Shown here: piece by piece, positions 19,736 to 32,012 of the stretch | Layout of the letters: every line of letters begins with the position of its first letter | How positions within the stretch are numbered: the first letter of the stretch is position 1 | NCBI GenBank assembly: GCA_946811695.1 | Contig: OX328128.1 | Coordinates: 27,498,510 to 27,562,509 of the forward strand | Direction: 5' to 3' | DNA length: 64,000 nt | Source: Gonocerus acuteangulatus | Taxonomy: Eukaryota; Arthropoda; Insecta; Hemiptera; Coreidae | Notes under the pieces: model-generated | Database searches by the model: none | The model's input: the letters and a program-made list of their open reading frames with translations, nothing else | Told to the model about the DNA's origin: nothing | Translations under genes and position numbers: made by a program

Positions 19736-20459
19736 CATTACGTTTTTCTATTCTGATCTTTCCAATTGACATTAGTGATACGGACGGATACATTCTATGA
19801 TGTGGTAGTTCCTGTCAGTGAGACTTTTCTCTCTCGGGTGGGCAAAACTGAAGAAATTTTTAAATAAAATATATTCATTTATGGATATTTTATATACATC
19901 CACATTCCTTGGAAAGTTTTCTTTCCCAGGCCTACATTTCCGTAGTACGTAATACGACAGCACGTGCACGGGATTAGCGGAGATTTTTTCGAAGGCTTTC
20001 TCTAAAATCGGGTTGTCAACCAGTCCTGAAAAACTCGATCCTGGTTGTTGATAAATTGATTAGTTTGTTTAAAGAGATTTCTTTGTGGTCATATTTTACC
20101 CAGAAAATTAAAGAGTTTAATCATATTTATGCAATTTTTTTTTTAAATGGTTTGCGTTGGCAAGTGCAAGAATGCGGATTGCATCCCGGGTTAGTGAGAG
20201 TGGTTTGGCAAGTATGGAATCGGCCTACGAATCTGCAGCCTTGCGCAGATCTAAACTCCACGTGTATGACACACTTTCTACTTCGCGCGGCAACACACCA
20301 ATCCACGCCTCTAGTTGAGTACCCATAAATTTGGACAACGCCGGAAAAACCGCTTTCTCCGACACATGGAAGAACTTAGGAAGTTTAAAATGAGCATTAA
20401 ATTACTTATAAAATTACTTCCCTAATGGAGTATTTGACATATATTATTTTTTATGCTTA
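19736..20459. other. No recognised gene
   Basis: A 90-codon plus-strand frame (20056-20328) shows no domain. The stretch at 20160-20340 is less AT-rich than its surroundings. Confidence 0.4.
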
Positions 20460-21078
20460 CAGAAACCTGTACCCTCCGCGATCCTGTTGAGGATGCTTTT
20501 ACGAACAAGAAAAAAGCTTGACTCCCAGGAACTCTGTCTTGTTTGCTCCTAACATAACATTTTTATCAACAGTGTCATTTAGAATGCTTGGGATGGATAA
20601 TGTACCTAATAGTTTAAGAAGAATTTAACAATGACATAATGAAAAGTTGACAGGAAGACGAAAACGCTATGCTCTGTGTGTAGATGTGCCACGATCACCG
20701 ATCACTAAAATGTGTTAAATTTTAACGAGTCTCAATAGGACAGACATTCTATTTTCATAAAGTTCCTATTTTCTATGGCTTTTGATCAATCTAGTTTATT
20801 GTTCTTGAAAAATATTTTCAGTTTAGTAATATTTATTTTGGGGGGAGGGACAACTATTAGGTGTATGAACATTATTGAGTTTTAGCATTTTCTAGCAATT
20901 TTGTGAATTTTAATAAAAATTGTACAGATTTATTTTTAATTTATTTCCTTCATGTTGCTGTATAAAAAATCAAAAGAAAAAATTGAAATATATTTATTTT
21001 AAACATTTTCAAAATATGGGGTAAAATTTACCCCACAGTTTCATTATCGTTGTTGGCAATGCCAGTGTAAATCCAGGG
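20460..21078 (+). mobile_element. Possible piggyBac right-end fragment
   Basis: The sequence ends GCCAGTGTAAATCCAGGG followed by TTAA (21079-21082), the form of a piggyBac right end. A subterminal palindrome GGGGTAAAATTTACCCC lies 40 bases inside. Upstream, a short plus-strand reading LTGRRKRYALCVD (about 20648-20690) is weakly like the basic, cysteine-containing end of a piggyBac transposase. No matching left end was found, so this is tentative. Confidence 0.25.
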
Positions 21079-21177
21079 TTAAATATATAATAGCAGTAGG
21101 TAAAACGACCGACGACGTAGTTGAATCAGAAACTTTTAATTAAGTTACAGCTGTAACAGGCATTATCGAGACAATAA

Positions 21178-21950
21178 AAAAAGTCCGTCACGCAGGAGCT
21201 GCATAACTAAGCACTTTCCTCAGAATTTGGGTAGTGTAGACTGCTTTCCAGAATAATTTGCTTAAAATATCCTATAAAAATAAAATAAAAACATGAATAG
21301 TTCTCTTTTAATATTGTAATGATTAAGTGTTCAATTATTAATTTTGTAATTAATTTGCTTCCTGAGTTATGTTTACACATGGTACCTACTACACTACTTC
21401 ATTAATACAAAAAACTTCATATTTTCGTCTTTTGATCTGACGCAGGAACAGGATACATTATCTTTAGTGGTAGAAAGCGCTCCTTGCGGCGGCCTTGCGA
21501 ACGTACGCCTGGCGAGCTATTCTATTGAAATATATTACAAAGTAAACCCCCCTTTCCGATAGACCGATTTAGATCATTTTTACAAAACGTCAGCAGAAAT
21601 TACGACCGGTATGAGCATATTTGTAATTTGGGTCCGGAGTAACCCCCCCCCCCCCCACCTAATGAACCTATTTTGTTTATTTTTACAACACATATTTACG
21701 TGTAGATTATCACTACGAATACCGAGTTTCGTCGAAATATAACAAAATCCACAGCTGATAGTGGCGAATTGGTATTGTGGGTCCGGAGTAACCCCCCCCC
21801 CCTAATGAACCGATTTAGTTTATTTTTACATCTCACTTTTCTCTTTATATTACCACTACGAATACCAAGTTTCGTTGAAATATAACAAATATTACGGCTG
21901 TCATGGTAAAATTAGTGTTTTGGGTTCGGGGTAAACCCTTCCTCATTTTC
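21178..21950 (+). repeat. Family A repeat, copy 2 (3'-truncated)
   Basis: It starts AAAGTCCGTCACGCAGG with the usual hairpin and AGCACTTTCCTC. It has three or four subrepeats with poly-C tracts (one of 13 C near 21645) and stops near 'ggggtaaacccttcctc' before the (AT)n tract and right end. Confidence 0.75.
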
Positions 21951-22204
21951 AGAAGCTAATCTATCAATTCATGTTCAACCCGAAATAGTAGTTAGCGTGT
22001 AGGATTGTAGATGATCTTGTTCATTTAATTCTACCGGTTGCCGACCGTTGATCTTGAGGATTTACGATCAGATAAAATGACTTGTTATTACGACTAGGCT
22101 ATAATTTGACGGTAGCCTTTCGCCCAATAACAACAACGTCTACGACAAGGATACCACAGCTGGCCTACTGGAAGACAGCCTATGATTATAATCCTAAGAT
22201 AGGT

Positions 22205-22934
22205 CTAAGGCTGTACTTACATTGGACCCGTATTTTGCCCGATCCGATCCGATCCGATTTCGTTTGATCGACAACGGCCAACAGTGGCAGACGTGAGTGC
22301 CTACATTGGTCTCGACCCGATCCGATCCGATTTAGTCACAGCTCAGTAATGACCTCGTAGTGAAGTGAAAATGAGTGATTAAGCTAAGAAATACCACCTA
22401 ATAAGCATAGAAACCTTCGATTAGGTTGAATGTTGGAGGTAAGAGAAGTATTGATATTCATATTTTAAAATTATTTATAAGAAAGGTAACTAGAAAGTTG
22501 TAGGCATTGGAAGGTTATAAACATTAGAAGGTTATAAATATTGGAAGTTTAAAGACGTTGAATGGTTATAAACATCTTTCCACGCAATTTAATAAACTAG
22601 GGAAACAAAAAACAAAAATGTGAATTGACAAAGTTGTTCTAAATGTTATTTCCTTTGATATAAAAAAAAGGCATTGAAATCGGTTGAGATTAAGAACCTG
22701 TAGACCTTTTCGTAACACTAAATGTGGATTGGCGCAATTTTGCTTTGTCCGAAATCGGTCTAGAAACAAACACGTTTGAGTGGCGAAGAATCGGTGGCCG
22801 TTGGATTGGACCGGATTAGATTGGGTCGGGACCAATGTAGGCACCTCCACTGAGATGCATGTGTTTGTTTTTCTTCCGACAGTCGGTGGCTATTGGATCG
22901 GATCGGAACGGGTCCAGTGTAGGTGCACCCTTAG
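22205..22934. mobile_element. Family G inverted-repeat element, copy 1
   Basis: The ends are imperfect inverted repeats of about 120 bp built around ACATTGGACCCG/CGGGTCCAGTGT, GATCCGATCCGAT and GTGCCTACATTGGT. The interior holds a short tandem array of the motif GGAAGGTTATAAACATT at about 22507-22575. No transposase is present. A second copy in the opposite orientation starts at 61604 and is split by a hAT-like insertion. The target duplication is not clear. Confidence 0.75.
22507..22575 (-). repeat. ~20-bp minisatellite in family G
   Basis: About four units of the type GGAAGGTTATAAACATT. The reverse complement recurs at 63843-63926 in the other family G copy. Confidence 0.75.
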
Positions 22935-23384
22935 AGCTGCTCCTCAGACAGCAAGGAGCAAGTCGATGTTATGAAATTGCTGAATCTGGACGGGATGGAT
23001 AATTTGTTGTGAATTTCTACAAAACCGGATGCGAATTAGGACTTTGTCAAGGTTAACGTTTACGCCACGAGCTGCCCGATTAGATCCATAGTAAGGTTTG
23101 CCGACTACTGCTCCATTTTTTTAATGTTCCACACTGTTGGATGTACCTTTAGATAAAGCGATTGTAATGCAGCGGTTATCAAATTAAAAAAACACGACAT
23201 TAACATTTAATAGAGTTTAACCTCAGCACTTTTAAAACTCTATTCGCAGCAGGAATAATTGTTCGTAATCAACTGCTTCTTGAACCGTACTAAGATGACG
23301 CAGTTCCCGCGATTCGGAAGTTTTGTCTGTTCGCTCTGTAGCAGCCCCTTTCGTTTGTAGGCTTACAAGTATTCATTTTACAGT
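22935..23384. other. No gene seen
   Basis: No coding similarity. Near 23293-23315 the segment AAGATGACGCAGTTCCCGCGA resembles (in complement) the hairpin-bearing left end of families A and B. Confidence 0.4.
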
Positions 23385-24930
<1,546 letters not shown>

Positions 24931-25130
24931 ATAGTAAAACAAACTTGAAACCATTTTTAACGCGATATCTATTACAATGAAAAAGAAAACTTCAACGCAA
25001 TAAATGTTCGGTTTGGGTGTTCAGAAACGATTGGGGCAGTTGAAAATTGTTCCCGACATTTGCCATTCATCTGTTCTAAGATATTTAAATTTTAGTTGTA
25101 AGATACTCAATTTTTTTGTAAAAATCGCAA

Positions 25131-25330
25131 GTAAGATACTTAGGCCTGATACTAGACAAACGTTTAACTTGGAAGCCACCCATAGCACAGAAAAGACAGG
25201 AACTAAACAGACGTTTTAGACTTTTATCACACTTATTAGACAAACGCTCGAAACTATCATTTAATTTAAATAAATTTAATGTTCTAGTGGCTTATGTAAT
25301 TGTACATACTCCCACATCATGCCTCACATT
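25131..25330 (+). pseudogene. LINE reverse transcriptase fragment
   Basis: The plus-strand frame reads VRYLGLILDKRLTWKP, then KRQELNRRFRLLSHLLDK and RSKLSFNLNKFNVLVAY. The YLG-x-x-LD-x-x-L-x-W block followed by K-R-x-x-L-N-x-R/RLL and SKLS is characteristic of the thumb region just after the reverse transcriptase palm in Jockey/I-type LINEs. Neither the upstream FADD catalytic region nor the downstream RNase H is recognisable, so this is an isolated fossil. Confidence 0.7.
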
Positions 25331-25924
25331 GTTTTGTTTTTTTCTCAATCCCAGCATAATTACTGGAAATATGTATATCATATTGTTGTGATTATCCATA
25401 AAGAATTATAATAATAAAAAATATAATAAATTTTAGTTGTGTATGTCGTTAGGAATATATTTTCAAAATATAATCTTACTCATTTTCATGGCAAAACAGA
25501 ACGGTACGGCGAAAGTGCTAATACTGCAACACAACATTAACTATTTAATAATAATAATAAAAAAAAACTAATGTTGAAAAAAGGGGCCAAGTTCCAGGTC
25601 CTTCCAAAAAATAGTTTTCATATGAAACTATATAATATATAGTTTCATAGGAAAACTATGACATCCTGATATTATCAGGATATCATAGTATCGGGCCAAG
25701 ATTAGGTCCCTAATACCTTCTCAATAACCTTACATACCATCGAATTTATTTTGCAACCCTGCAAAATTTCAAGTTGCTAGATTTTCGTAATAATATTGAT
25801 GAGTGAGTGAGTGATTTAGTAAGTCGTATAAATTCCAATTTTCCATCGCCTATATCTCAGAAACCCTTCTAAGCAGAATTATGAATTTTTTGAGCTACTT
25901 TAGCTACCATAGACCTGTGTTGTA
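25331..25924. other. No gene; cluster of perfect palindromes
   Basis: Positions 25611-25689 hold three abutting palindromes. ATAGTTTTCATATGAAACTAT has one mismatch. The 27-bp 25622-25648 is perfect. The 35-bp 25655-25689 is near-perfect. Otherwise the stretch is AT-rich with no coding similarity. Confidence 0.7.
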
Positions 25925-27275
25925 CAGGGTGTCACAAAAATAATGGTCATCCGTTGGCCAGATGATTCTCCAATGCGAGTTCGGAAAAAATAACCCCCCC
26001 CCCCATATTAACCCCCGCAAAATTGACCTTTCAAGGTAAAATTTTTTTATTGCATATTTCGAAGCGGAAGAAAAAAGTCAACGGCACCATAGATCAGAAA
26101 TTACTCCTAATGGTCAAAAAGGCCATTAACAGCGTATATGCGGTCCATTCCATTCCAATCGACAAATGGTGGCCGATTTTGATAATTTTTTTTTACATGT
26201 TCTACTAACACTGCTTTGCACAAAAATAACTCCTTTGAATGAGTTGATAAGTGCTGCACTTCTTTGAGACCTCCACTAAGTTATCCAAGTTTCATAACAA
26301 ATGAAAAAGGCCAGTTAAGTCTCCCAGTTTCATTATGAAACTGGGAGACCTAAAAAATTACAAGTATATTGAAAAACGAGTCTCTCAGTGGCATTAATTG
26401 GAGGACCATAACTCATATTTTACAATTGACAGAAATGCCTTCATGAGGTTATTCTCGACGCTTATCAAGAGCACTTTGCCGTCAGTCCACAATACCCGCA
26501 GTAGGAAGTGTGGAGGATGTCCAGCACCCACCTGCAAAACAATGCTCTCTGCTCCTCATCCCTGGGCTTCAACTCCTGAACTTGCTGTAGGAAGACGTTC
26601 TTCCCGAAGGATCCGGCGGACCGTCCTCCTCGAGACTCCAGTAGCTTGGGCTAATCTTCTCAGCCCCACATTAGGCCTGGATCAGGCAAGGGTAATTATT
26701 CTATCCTCTATTCTGGGAGGGACTCGAGGACTGGCCTGGCTGGTTAATGAATATCATCCATGACCTGTGAAATCCCTAATGAGTAATTTCAGCGATTGAT
26801 TGAAAGCTTATGACAAAGAGCTCTTGATAAGCTTCGAGAATAACCTCATGAAGGCATTCCTATCAATTGTAAAATAGGAGTTATCGTCCTTCAGTGAACG
26901 CCGCTGAGAGGCTCGTTTTTCAATATACATAATTCTAGACGATGCTTTTTAAAAAATTCAAACGAGGTATTTTTGCGTAAGGCAGTGTTAGTAAAAAAAA
27001 AAGTCTAAATCGGCCATCATTTGATTATTAGACTGGAATGGCCCACGTATACGCTGTTAATGGTCATTTTGACATTAAGGAGTCATTTCTGGCCTATGGT
27101 GCGTTGACTTTTTTCTTCCTCATGACTCGTAGATTCGATATATGCAATAAAAAAATTGACGTTGAATAACGTTTCAAGGTAAATTTTGCGGGGGTTAATA
27201 TGGGGGTTATTTTCCCCGATCTCGCATTGCAGAGTCATCTGGCCAACGGATGACCATTATTTTTGTGACACCCTG
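25925..27275. mobile_element. Long-TIR element with TA flanks
   Basis: The ends read CAGGGTGTCACAAAAATAAT and its exact complement, each flanked by TA (25923-25924 and 27276-27277). This fits Tc1/mariner-type or similar insertion. The inverted arms extend about 0.5 kb inward (to about 26477 and 26806), with a central spacer of about 330 bp that is clearly GC-richer and differs from the arms. The left arm has an extra stretch of about 110 bp around the 26319-26349 hairpin. No transposase is recognised; a 121-codon frame in the spacer (26398-26763) is of unknown meaning. Confidence 0.75.
26319..26349. repeat. Perfect 15-bp-arm palindrome
   Basis: GTCTCCCAGTTTCAT, one base, then its exact complement. 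It lies in a segment present in the left arm of the surrounding element only, so it was probably inserted later. Confidence 0.85.
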
Positions 27276-27277
27276 TA

Positions 27278-27456
27278 CGTTACTTGAAACGAGTGTGTTG
27301 AACATGTTAAACCTGTTGATACTATCATAAATTTGTATTGTCAATAGTTAGTTAGTTAGTTATCTATTACAAGAAGCATTACTGTGTTTATAGTTTATGT
27401 TGCCAGTGTTCATAGCAACCTAATTTATTTTGGCAGCAGCCTTTATTTATATATTA
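27278..27456. other. Short spacer, no gene
   Basis: AT-rich, with a four-fold GTTA run near 27350. It separates the long-TIR element from the Helitron. Confidence 0.5.
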
Positions 27457-27611
27457 CTAGCAGACCCGGCAAACTTCGTACTGCCTAACGGTCGATTCAT
27501 TAATTTTTGTTTAATACTTATTCTGCTATTTGGGACACCCGGACAGCTAGTAAGATAAAAATAAAAAAAACAAAACTTAATAAGTTGACAATTACATTAT
27601 GTCAAAAAATA

Positions 27612-27690
27612 TTTTTTTTTTTTTTTTTTTTTTTTTTTACGGCGCATCTACATCTAAGCCATTAGCGACGGATATCTACATATTATATTT
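27612..27690 (-). repeat. SINE S2 3' tail with poly-A
   Basis: On the minus strand it reads 'aatggcttagatgtagatgcgccgt' in two adjoining pieces, followed by about 27 A. The same tail form occurs at 5010-5050 and inside both palindrome arms. Confidence 0.5.
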
Positions 27691-27739
27691 CATTTTATTT
27701 TTACTTGTTCTAAATGAAGTGTCATTTTTATTGTGGTAC

Positions 27740-27876
27740 TTAATGGTACACGAAATTTTTTCTTTCATTACCTGACGCGTAAATAAACAGAGCAGATGGT
27801 TTTCCAACGCGGGAACAGGCAACATACAATTGACCATGCGAGAAACATGGGTTTTCTAGAATAATGCCACAAACAC
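27740..27876 (-). pseudogene. Helitron helicase (Pif1-type) C-terminus
   Basis: The minus-strand frame reads ILENPCFSHGQLYVACSRVG, then KPSALFIYASGNERKNFVYH and a stop. HGQLYVACSRVG is motif VI of the Pif1-like helicase in Helitron Rep-Hel proteins, which unwinds DNA during rolling-circle transposition. The rest of the helicase and the HUH Rep domain are missing. The remnant lies at the expected 3' side of the surrounding Helitron and in the correct orientation. Confidence 0.8.
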
Positions 27877-27891
27877 TAAGTAAAACTAAGT

Positions 27892-28134
27892 TCAAAGGTC
27901 CAATAGCAACACAGCTACAGGCACAGCAGTTCGATTCAAACTTGCACCATTATTAGTCGAATGTCGCGCTTCGCGGTTCTGTCTTAACCAAATTCTTTCA
28001 CGTTCATTGCGATCTTCACGTTCCTGGGCAGTACGATTAGATTGATAATTAATTTGATGCGTTGCATTTCGGGTTCTTCTGCCTAAATTTGTCCGCCGTC
28101 TTATAAGGAGGAATATTTTGTAAGTCACAAACAC
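27892..28134 (-). pseudogene. Helitron Rep N-terminal segment
   Basis: The 80-codon minus-strand frame contains RRRTNLGRRTRNATHQ, then NRTAQEREDRNERERIWL. Arginine/glutamate-rich openings of the type GRRTR…ANRT-x-E-x-R are common at the N-terminus of arthropod Helitron proteins. It lies immediately upstream of the helicase C-terminus, which implies an internal deletion of more than 3 kb of coding sequence. The first residues may not be the original start. Confidence 0.6.
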
Positions 28135-28688
28135 ACAACACTTTAGTCATTTTATAGAAAGGCCGTAGCCGGGTAAGCATGGGTTGTCGGCCCCAGAAAG
28201 GTTTTCGCTTGAAATTTGGAGGATCAAACTAGTCCCTTAAAAGTGGCCTATAGCCAAAATTTCAGCTCTGAATTCACACCCCCCGTCGAATAAAAAAAAG
28301 AAAATCGAAATTGCTTTGATTATTTTTATCTCAGGATTGAGTTGTCGGATCAGAATGAATAAAAAAAGAAAATACGCATCTTTCTTAAGGCTTTTAGACA
28401 AAAATTAATTCGCCTTTCGGCGACATCGCGTTCAATTGTTTTTTCGTGTTTTTATTTTTTAATTATTTTTTTTACGGAGTATCCGTTTCGGTACAATCAC
28501 CAAGCTTTTTGTGAAAATTCTCTTACCATCGGTGTACTACCTCAATTTTTTTCAAGATTATATTTTGGCATGTATTATGGAATAGCAAGAGGGTTGTATT
28601 TAATTATAATTTAATAATTAATTATATATATTTTTTCGACTATGTAGAAAATGTTTGTTGATAAACATTATTAGTATTATCAATGGAT

Positions 28689-28745
28689 CTTTTTTTTTTT
28701 TTTTTTTCTTTTTTTTACGGCGTTTCGACAGCCAGGCCATTATTT
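28689..28745 (-). repeat. SINE S2 tail in the left palindrome arm
   Basis: On the minus strand it reads 'ataatggcctggctgtcgaa', then 'acgccgt' and an A-rich run. The right arm has the same tail at about 30692-30768 with a much longer poly-A. Confidence 0.5.
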
Positions 28746-28971
28746 CCGTTTTATCAATGGTTATTGTTTAGTTTAATCCTATTATTCATTTATTTTATAC
28801 ATCGGCTCCAAAACTTATACGATTAGCAGGTAACGAAGTGTGTGACGTCTTAGTTTCACTGAATCAAGTTAATAAATAGTATAAATAAAACAAGTAATCC
28901 TACTAAGAATCAGTTCATATCTGTAATCCGCTCCTTTTCTATTTAAATAAGCCAAGATTTCTGTGTAAGAA

Positions 28972-29163
28972 TTAAGGCTGATTCACGCTAGACCGTGTCA
29001 GGTCCGGGCAGGGCCACGGTGAAACAATCACACCAGCATTTTCAATGGACTCGTTCACGCTACACCGGGCCGGGTCCGTGTTTTATGCGTGTGTGATTGC
29101 TTCCCCGTATCCCGGCCGTGGCTCGGCCCGGACCCGACACGGTTAAGCGTGAATCGGCCTTAA
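28972..29163. repeat. Nested MITE in the left palindrome arm
   Basis: Bounded by TTAAGGCTGATTCACGCT and its near-complement ending CCTTAA, giving terminal inverted repeats of about 25 bp inside TTAA. The interior is GC-rich and itself partly symmetrical (ACGGTGAAACAATCACAC and GTGTGATTGCTTCCCCGT). The family could be piggyBac-like (TTAA) or Harbinger-like (TAA/TTA). The identical position in the other arm shows that it inserted before the arms were duplicated. Confidence 0.7.
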
Positions 29164-29408
29164 GTCTCATCCGAGCAATATTTTAGTGCAGTTATATAAA
29201 GTGATATCACGTGTTTAGTAAGCATATTCATATTGCGTATTTATGAACAAATAATCCAAGGTGTCCTATTTGTGAAAAGCCCCCCCCCACACAGGATAGC
29301 ACAGATTGTGAATCCATAGAAATTCAGAAAGAATTTCTGTGTGAATGATGGAAGTATCGCGAAAGAGGCAGTAAGTGATCCAGGAGGCTCATGCAAATTG
29401 ATGGTACA

Positions 29409-29864
29409 GGGTGATATAGTGGACCGAGGTTTTCGTCACGTAAAGGGTGATTTAGAAAATAAGGGCATTCAAGTGCTAATGCCGCCTTGAAAGGTAAACG
29501 AAAGCAATGAACAACTGATGAATCAAACGAATCTAGATTTGTAACAAAATCCGTTGGCTTGTTGAATCAGTACATGGTACGTTAAAGCAAAAAATTAAGC
29601 TTCTTGATAAAAAACTAGACAATAAAATGCTTCCGAAGATTGGCATTTATTTCAAAATAGCAGCTTTTCACCACAATCAGTTTGGAAAAAGATATTCATC
29701 TGATCTTGGTTACTCAGATGAAATATTGAATAGGATAAAGAGGTAGATGTACGTTGGAAATACATTAGCTGGAGAGGTTGAAACCAACTCAAGAAACTTC
29801 CATTTGAAAGCGTCACTTTGGATGACTTACATGATTTTCCAGAAATTCTTTCTGGACTTCTCTG
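29409..29864 (+). pseudogene. DDE transposase catalytic region, frameshifted
   Basis: Joining frames by eye gives three blocks. The first is DRGFRHVKGDLENKGIQVLM. The second is TTDESNESRFVTK followed by RWLVESVHGTLKQK. The third is KLLDKKLDNKMLPKIG and FKIAAFHHNQFGKRY. D-R-G-F-R, then E-x-N-x-S-R-x-V-T-K-x-R-W-x-V-E-x-x-x-G-x-x-K, is the second half of a DDE_Tnp_4-like catalytic domain as in ISL2EU/Harbinger-related transposases. Stops and at least three frame changes are present, and the first catalytic aspartate is missing. The tail (QLKKLPFESVTLDDLHDF) ends near 29864. The exact superfamily is inferred. Confidence 0.65.
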
Positions 29865-29879
29865 AATTCAGAATCTAAG

Positions 29880-30165
29880 CTATCCTGTGGGGGGGGGGGG
29901 GCGTACTATTTCTAAAGTCGAATCATCTGAACTTGTGCTATCATCTGACGAACTCGATTCTGCCGACCTTGATTTATTATCATCATTCTCTTCTGAATCA
30001 GGTATTCTTCTTTTTAAACTTCTTACACGGCAACTTCCGCATATAATATCACAGACAGATACTCTTTTGCCTGAAACTTCGAAGTATCCCTCTACTTCAG
30101 CAGGTAACACTGTCTTTTTGGATGTACCTGGAACTTTTTTTTACAAGCTTTACACAAATAGGACA
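29880..30165 (-). pseudogene. Zinc-binding N-terminal region of the same transposase
   Basis: The minus strand reads PRCPICVKLVKKK, a frameshift at an A8 run (about 30135-30142), then LPAEVEGYFEVSGKRVSVCD and IICGSCRVRSLKRR. A serine/aspartate-rich linker (29920-29990) follows, then a poly-C tract at about 29889-29901. The two C-x2-C pairs suggest a zinc-binding fold used for DNA binding. The left arm keeps PRCPICEK and the part after the poly-C (QKEFL), but lacks the segment between. No independent role is implied. Confidence 0.5.
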
Positions 30166-30270
30166 CCTTGGATTATTTGTTCATAAATACGCAATATTTT
30201 AAGTATGAATATGCTTACTAAACACGTGATCACTTTATAGAACTGCACTAAAATATTGCTCGGATGAGAC

Positions 30271-30462
30271 TTAAGGCCGATTCACGCTTAACTGTGTCGG
30301 GTTCGGGCCGAGCCACGGCCGGGATACGGGGAAGCAATCACACACGCATAAAACACGGACCCGGCCCGGTGTAGCGGGAACGAGTCCTTTGAAAATGCTG
30401 GTGTGATTGTTTCACCGTGGCCCTGCCCGGACCTGACACGGTCTAGCGTGAATCAGCCTTAA
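30271..30462. repeat. Nested MITE in the right palindrome arm
   Basis: Reverse complement of the 28972-29163 MITE with a few substitutions (for example GGGAACGAG against GTGAACGAG), at the same relative position. Confidence 0.7.
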
Positions 30463-30715
30463 TTCTTACACAGAAATCTTGGCTTATTTAAATAGAAAAG
30501 GAGCGGATTACAGATATGAACTGATTCTTAGTAGGATTACTTGTTTTATTTACACTATTTATTAACTTGATTCAGTGAAACTAAGACGTCACACACTTCG
30601 TTACCTGCTAATCGTATAAGTTTTGGAGCCGATGTATAAAATAAATGAATAATAGGATTAATCTAAACAATAACCATTGATAAAACGGAAATAATGGCCT
30701 GGCTGTCGAACCGCC

Positions 30716-30717
<2 letters not shown>

Positions 30718-30768
<51 letters not shown>
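30718..30768. repeat. 51-base poly-A run
   Basis: Uninterrupted A run that is the tail of the SINE fragment in the right arm; the corresponding left-arm run is about 17 T. Confidence 0.95.
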
Positions 30769-30771
<3 letters not shown>

Positions 30772-32012
30772 ATTGATAATACGGATAATAATGTTTATCA
30801 ACAAACATTTTCTACATAGTCGAAAAAATATATATAATTAATTATTAAATTACAATTAAGTACAACCCTCTTGCTTTTCCATAATATATGCCAAAATATA
30901 ATCGATTTTTTTTTACTATGGCGTACCGCTTGGAGCGTCTTGAAAAAAATTGAGGTAGTACACCGATGGTAAGAGAATTTTCACAAAAAGTTTGGTGATT
31001 GTACCGAAACGGATACTCCGTAAAAAAAATAATTAAAAAATAAAAACACGAAAAAACAATTGAACGCGATGTCGCCGAAAGGCGAATTAATTTTTGTCTA
31101 AAAGCCTTAAGAAAGATGCGTATTTTCTTTTTTTATTCATTCTGATCCGACAACTCAATCCTGAGATAAAAATAATCAAAGCAATTTCGATTTTCTTTTT
31201 TTTATTCGACGGGGGGTGTGAATTCTGAGCTGAAATTTTGGCTATAAGCCACTTTTAAGGGACTAGTTTGATCCTCCAAATTTCAAGCGAAAACCTTTCT
31301 GGGGCCGACAACCCATGCTTACCCGGCTACGGCCTTTGTGGCTTTTAGATTTATTAATATTATAGATGCACAGCAATGAGATGTTTACATTTCAAGTGAC
31401 ATTTTACCACAGACAATTTACATTTTACCATAGTCAATTTGTTTTTGAGTAATGTTATCATCGTATAAATATTGACAAATATTGACATTAATATTTATAC
31501 GATACTAATGTCACTCAATTGTTTTGCCTTCCCAGAATCCCTCCACTAACACTTTATGGTATGGTATTAGAGTTCAAATTGACCTTTAAAGTATTATTAC
31601 GAATCTTTTGTATGGGAATATAGAAAAGTGGGGACATCGTTAACGCAAATATAAATTAATTTAAATTGCATTATTAACATGTGATTCTATTGTCACCTAG
31701 TGATTACATGTTCTTATTTATTTAATTTTTTTTTGTTTTTCACAAATAACCAAATACGTTAAATGTTAAAAATATTATAATTGAGAACATATGTTTTTAT
31801 TGAAAAATGAATTTCCGTTAACGAAGTGAAAAAGACCCGAAAAGTGTTGTTCTTAGACTTTTTCAGGCATTTTTTTAAATTTTTCTTTCCTTAAGAACCA
31901 TCCTCGTAGTTCAAAGAATATTATAAAAAAAGAATTAGCGAAATCGGTTCAGTTGTTCTCGAGATTTGCGCTTACCAACACATTTAGCGATTCATTTTTA
32001 TATAATAGATTA

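Larger units (their letters stand above)
28158..31337. mobile_element. 3.2-kb near-palindrome: two head-to-head partial DDE transposons
   Basis: Outer ends AAAGGCCGTAGCCGGGTAAG and its complement begin arms of about 1.1 kb (28158 to about 29270, and about 30160 to 31337) that match closely. Both arms contain the same nested MITE and the same SINE tail with a T/A homopolymer, 51 A on the right and only about 17 T on the left. Homology continues inward into transposase N-terminal coding sequence. There the left arm has lost about 250 bp but then continues into the catalytic region, while the right arm stops. The structure therefore looks like an inverted dimer of two 5' halves rather than ordinary terminal inverted repeats. 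It is inserted in the Helitron; no clear target duplication is seen. Confidence 0.8.
27457..32009 (-). mobile_element. Helitron remnant with large nested insertion
   Basis: On the minus strand it starts TCTATTATATAAAAATG, preceded by A at the 32010 complement. It ends GCCGGGTCTGCTAG at 27457, followed by T. TC start, CTAG end and A/T flanks are the Helitron signature. Inside, near the 3' end, are a Pif1-type helicase C-terminus and a Helitron-type arginine-rich N-terminal segment almost side by side, so nearly the whole Rep/helicase middle has been deleted. A 3.2-kb palindromic insertion (28158-31337) splits it. The left half also carries a SINE S2 tail (27612-27690). Confidence 0.75.

Noticed and set aside
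27481..27545. A further Helitron end at 'cacccggacagctag' near 27530
   Set aside because: CTAG followed by T is present, but no matching start or second copy is found; it may be internal to the Helitron.
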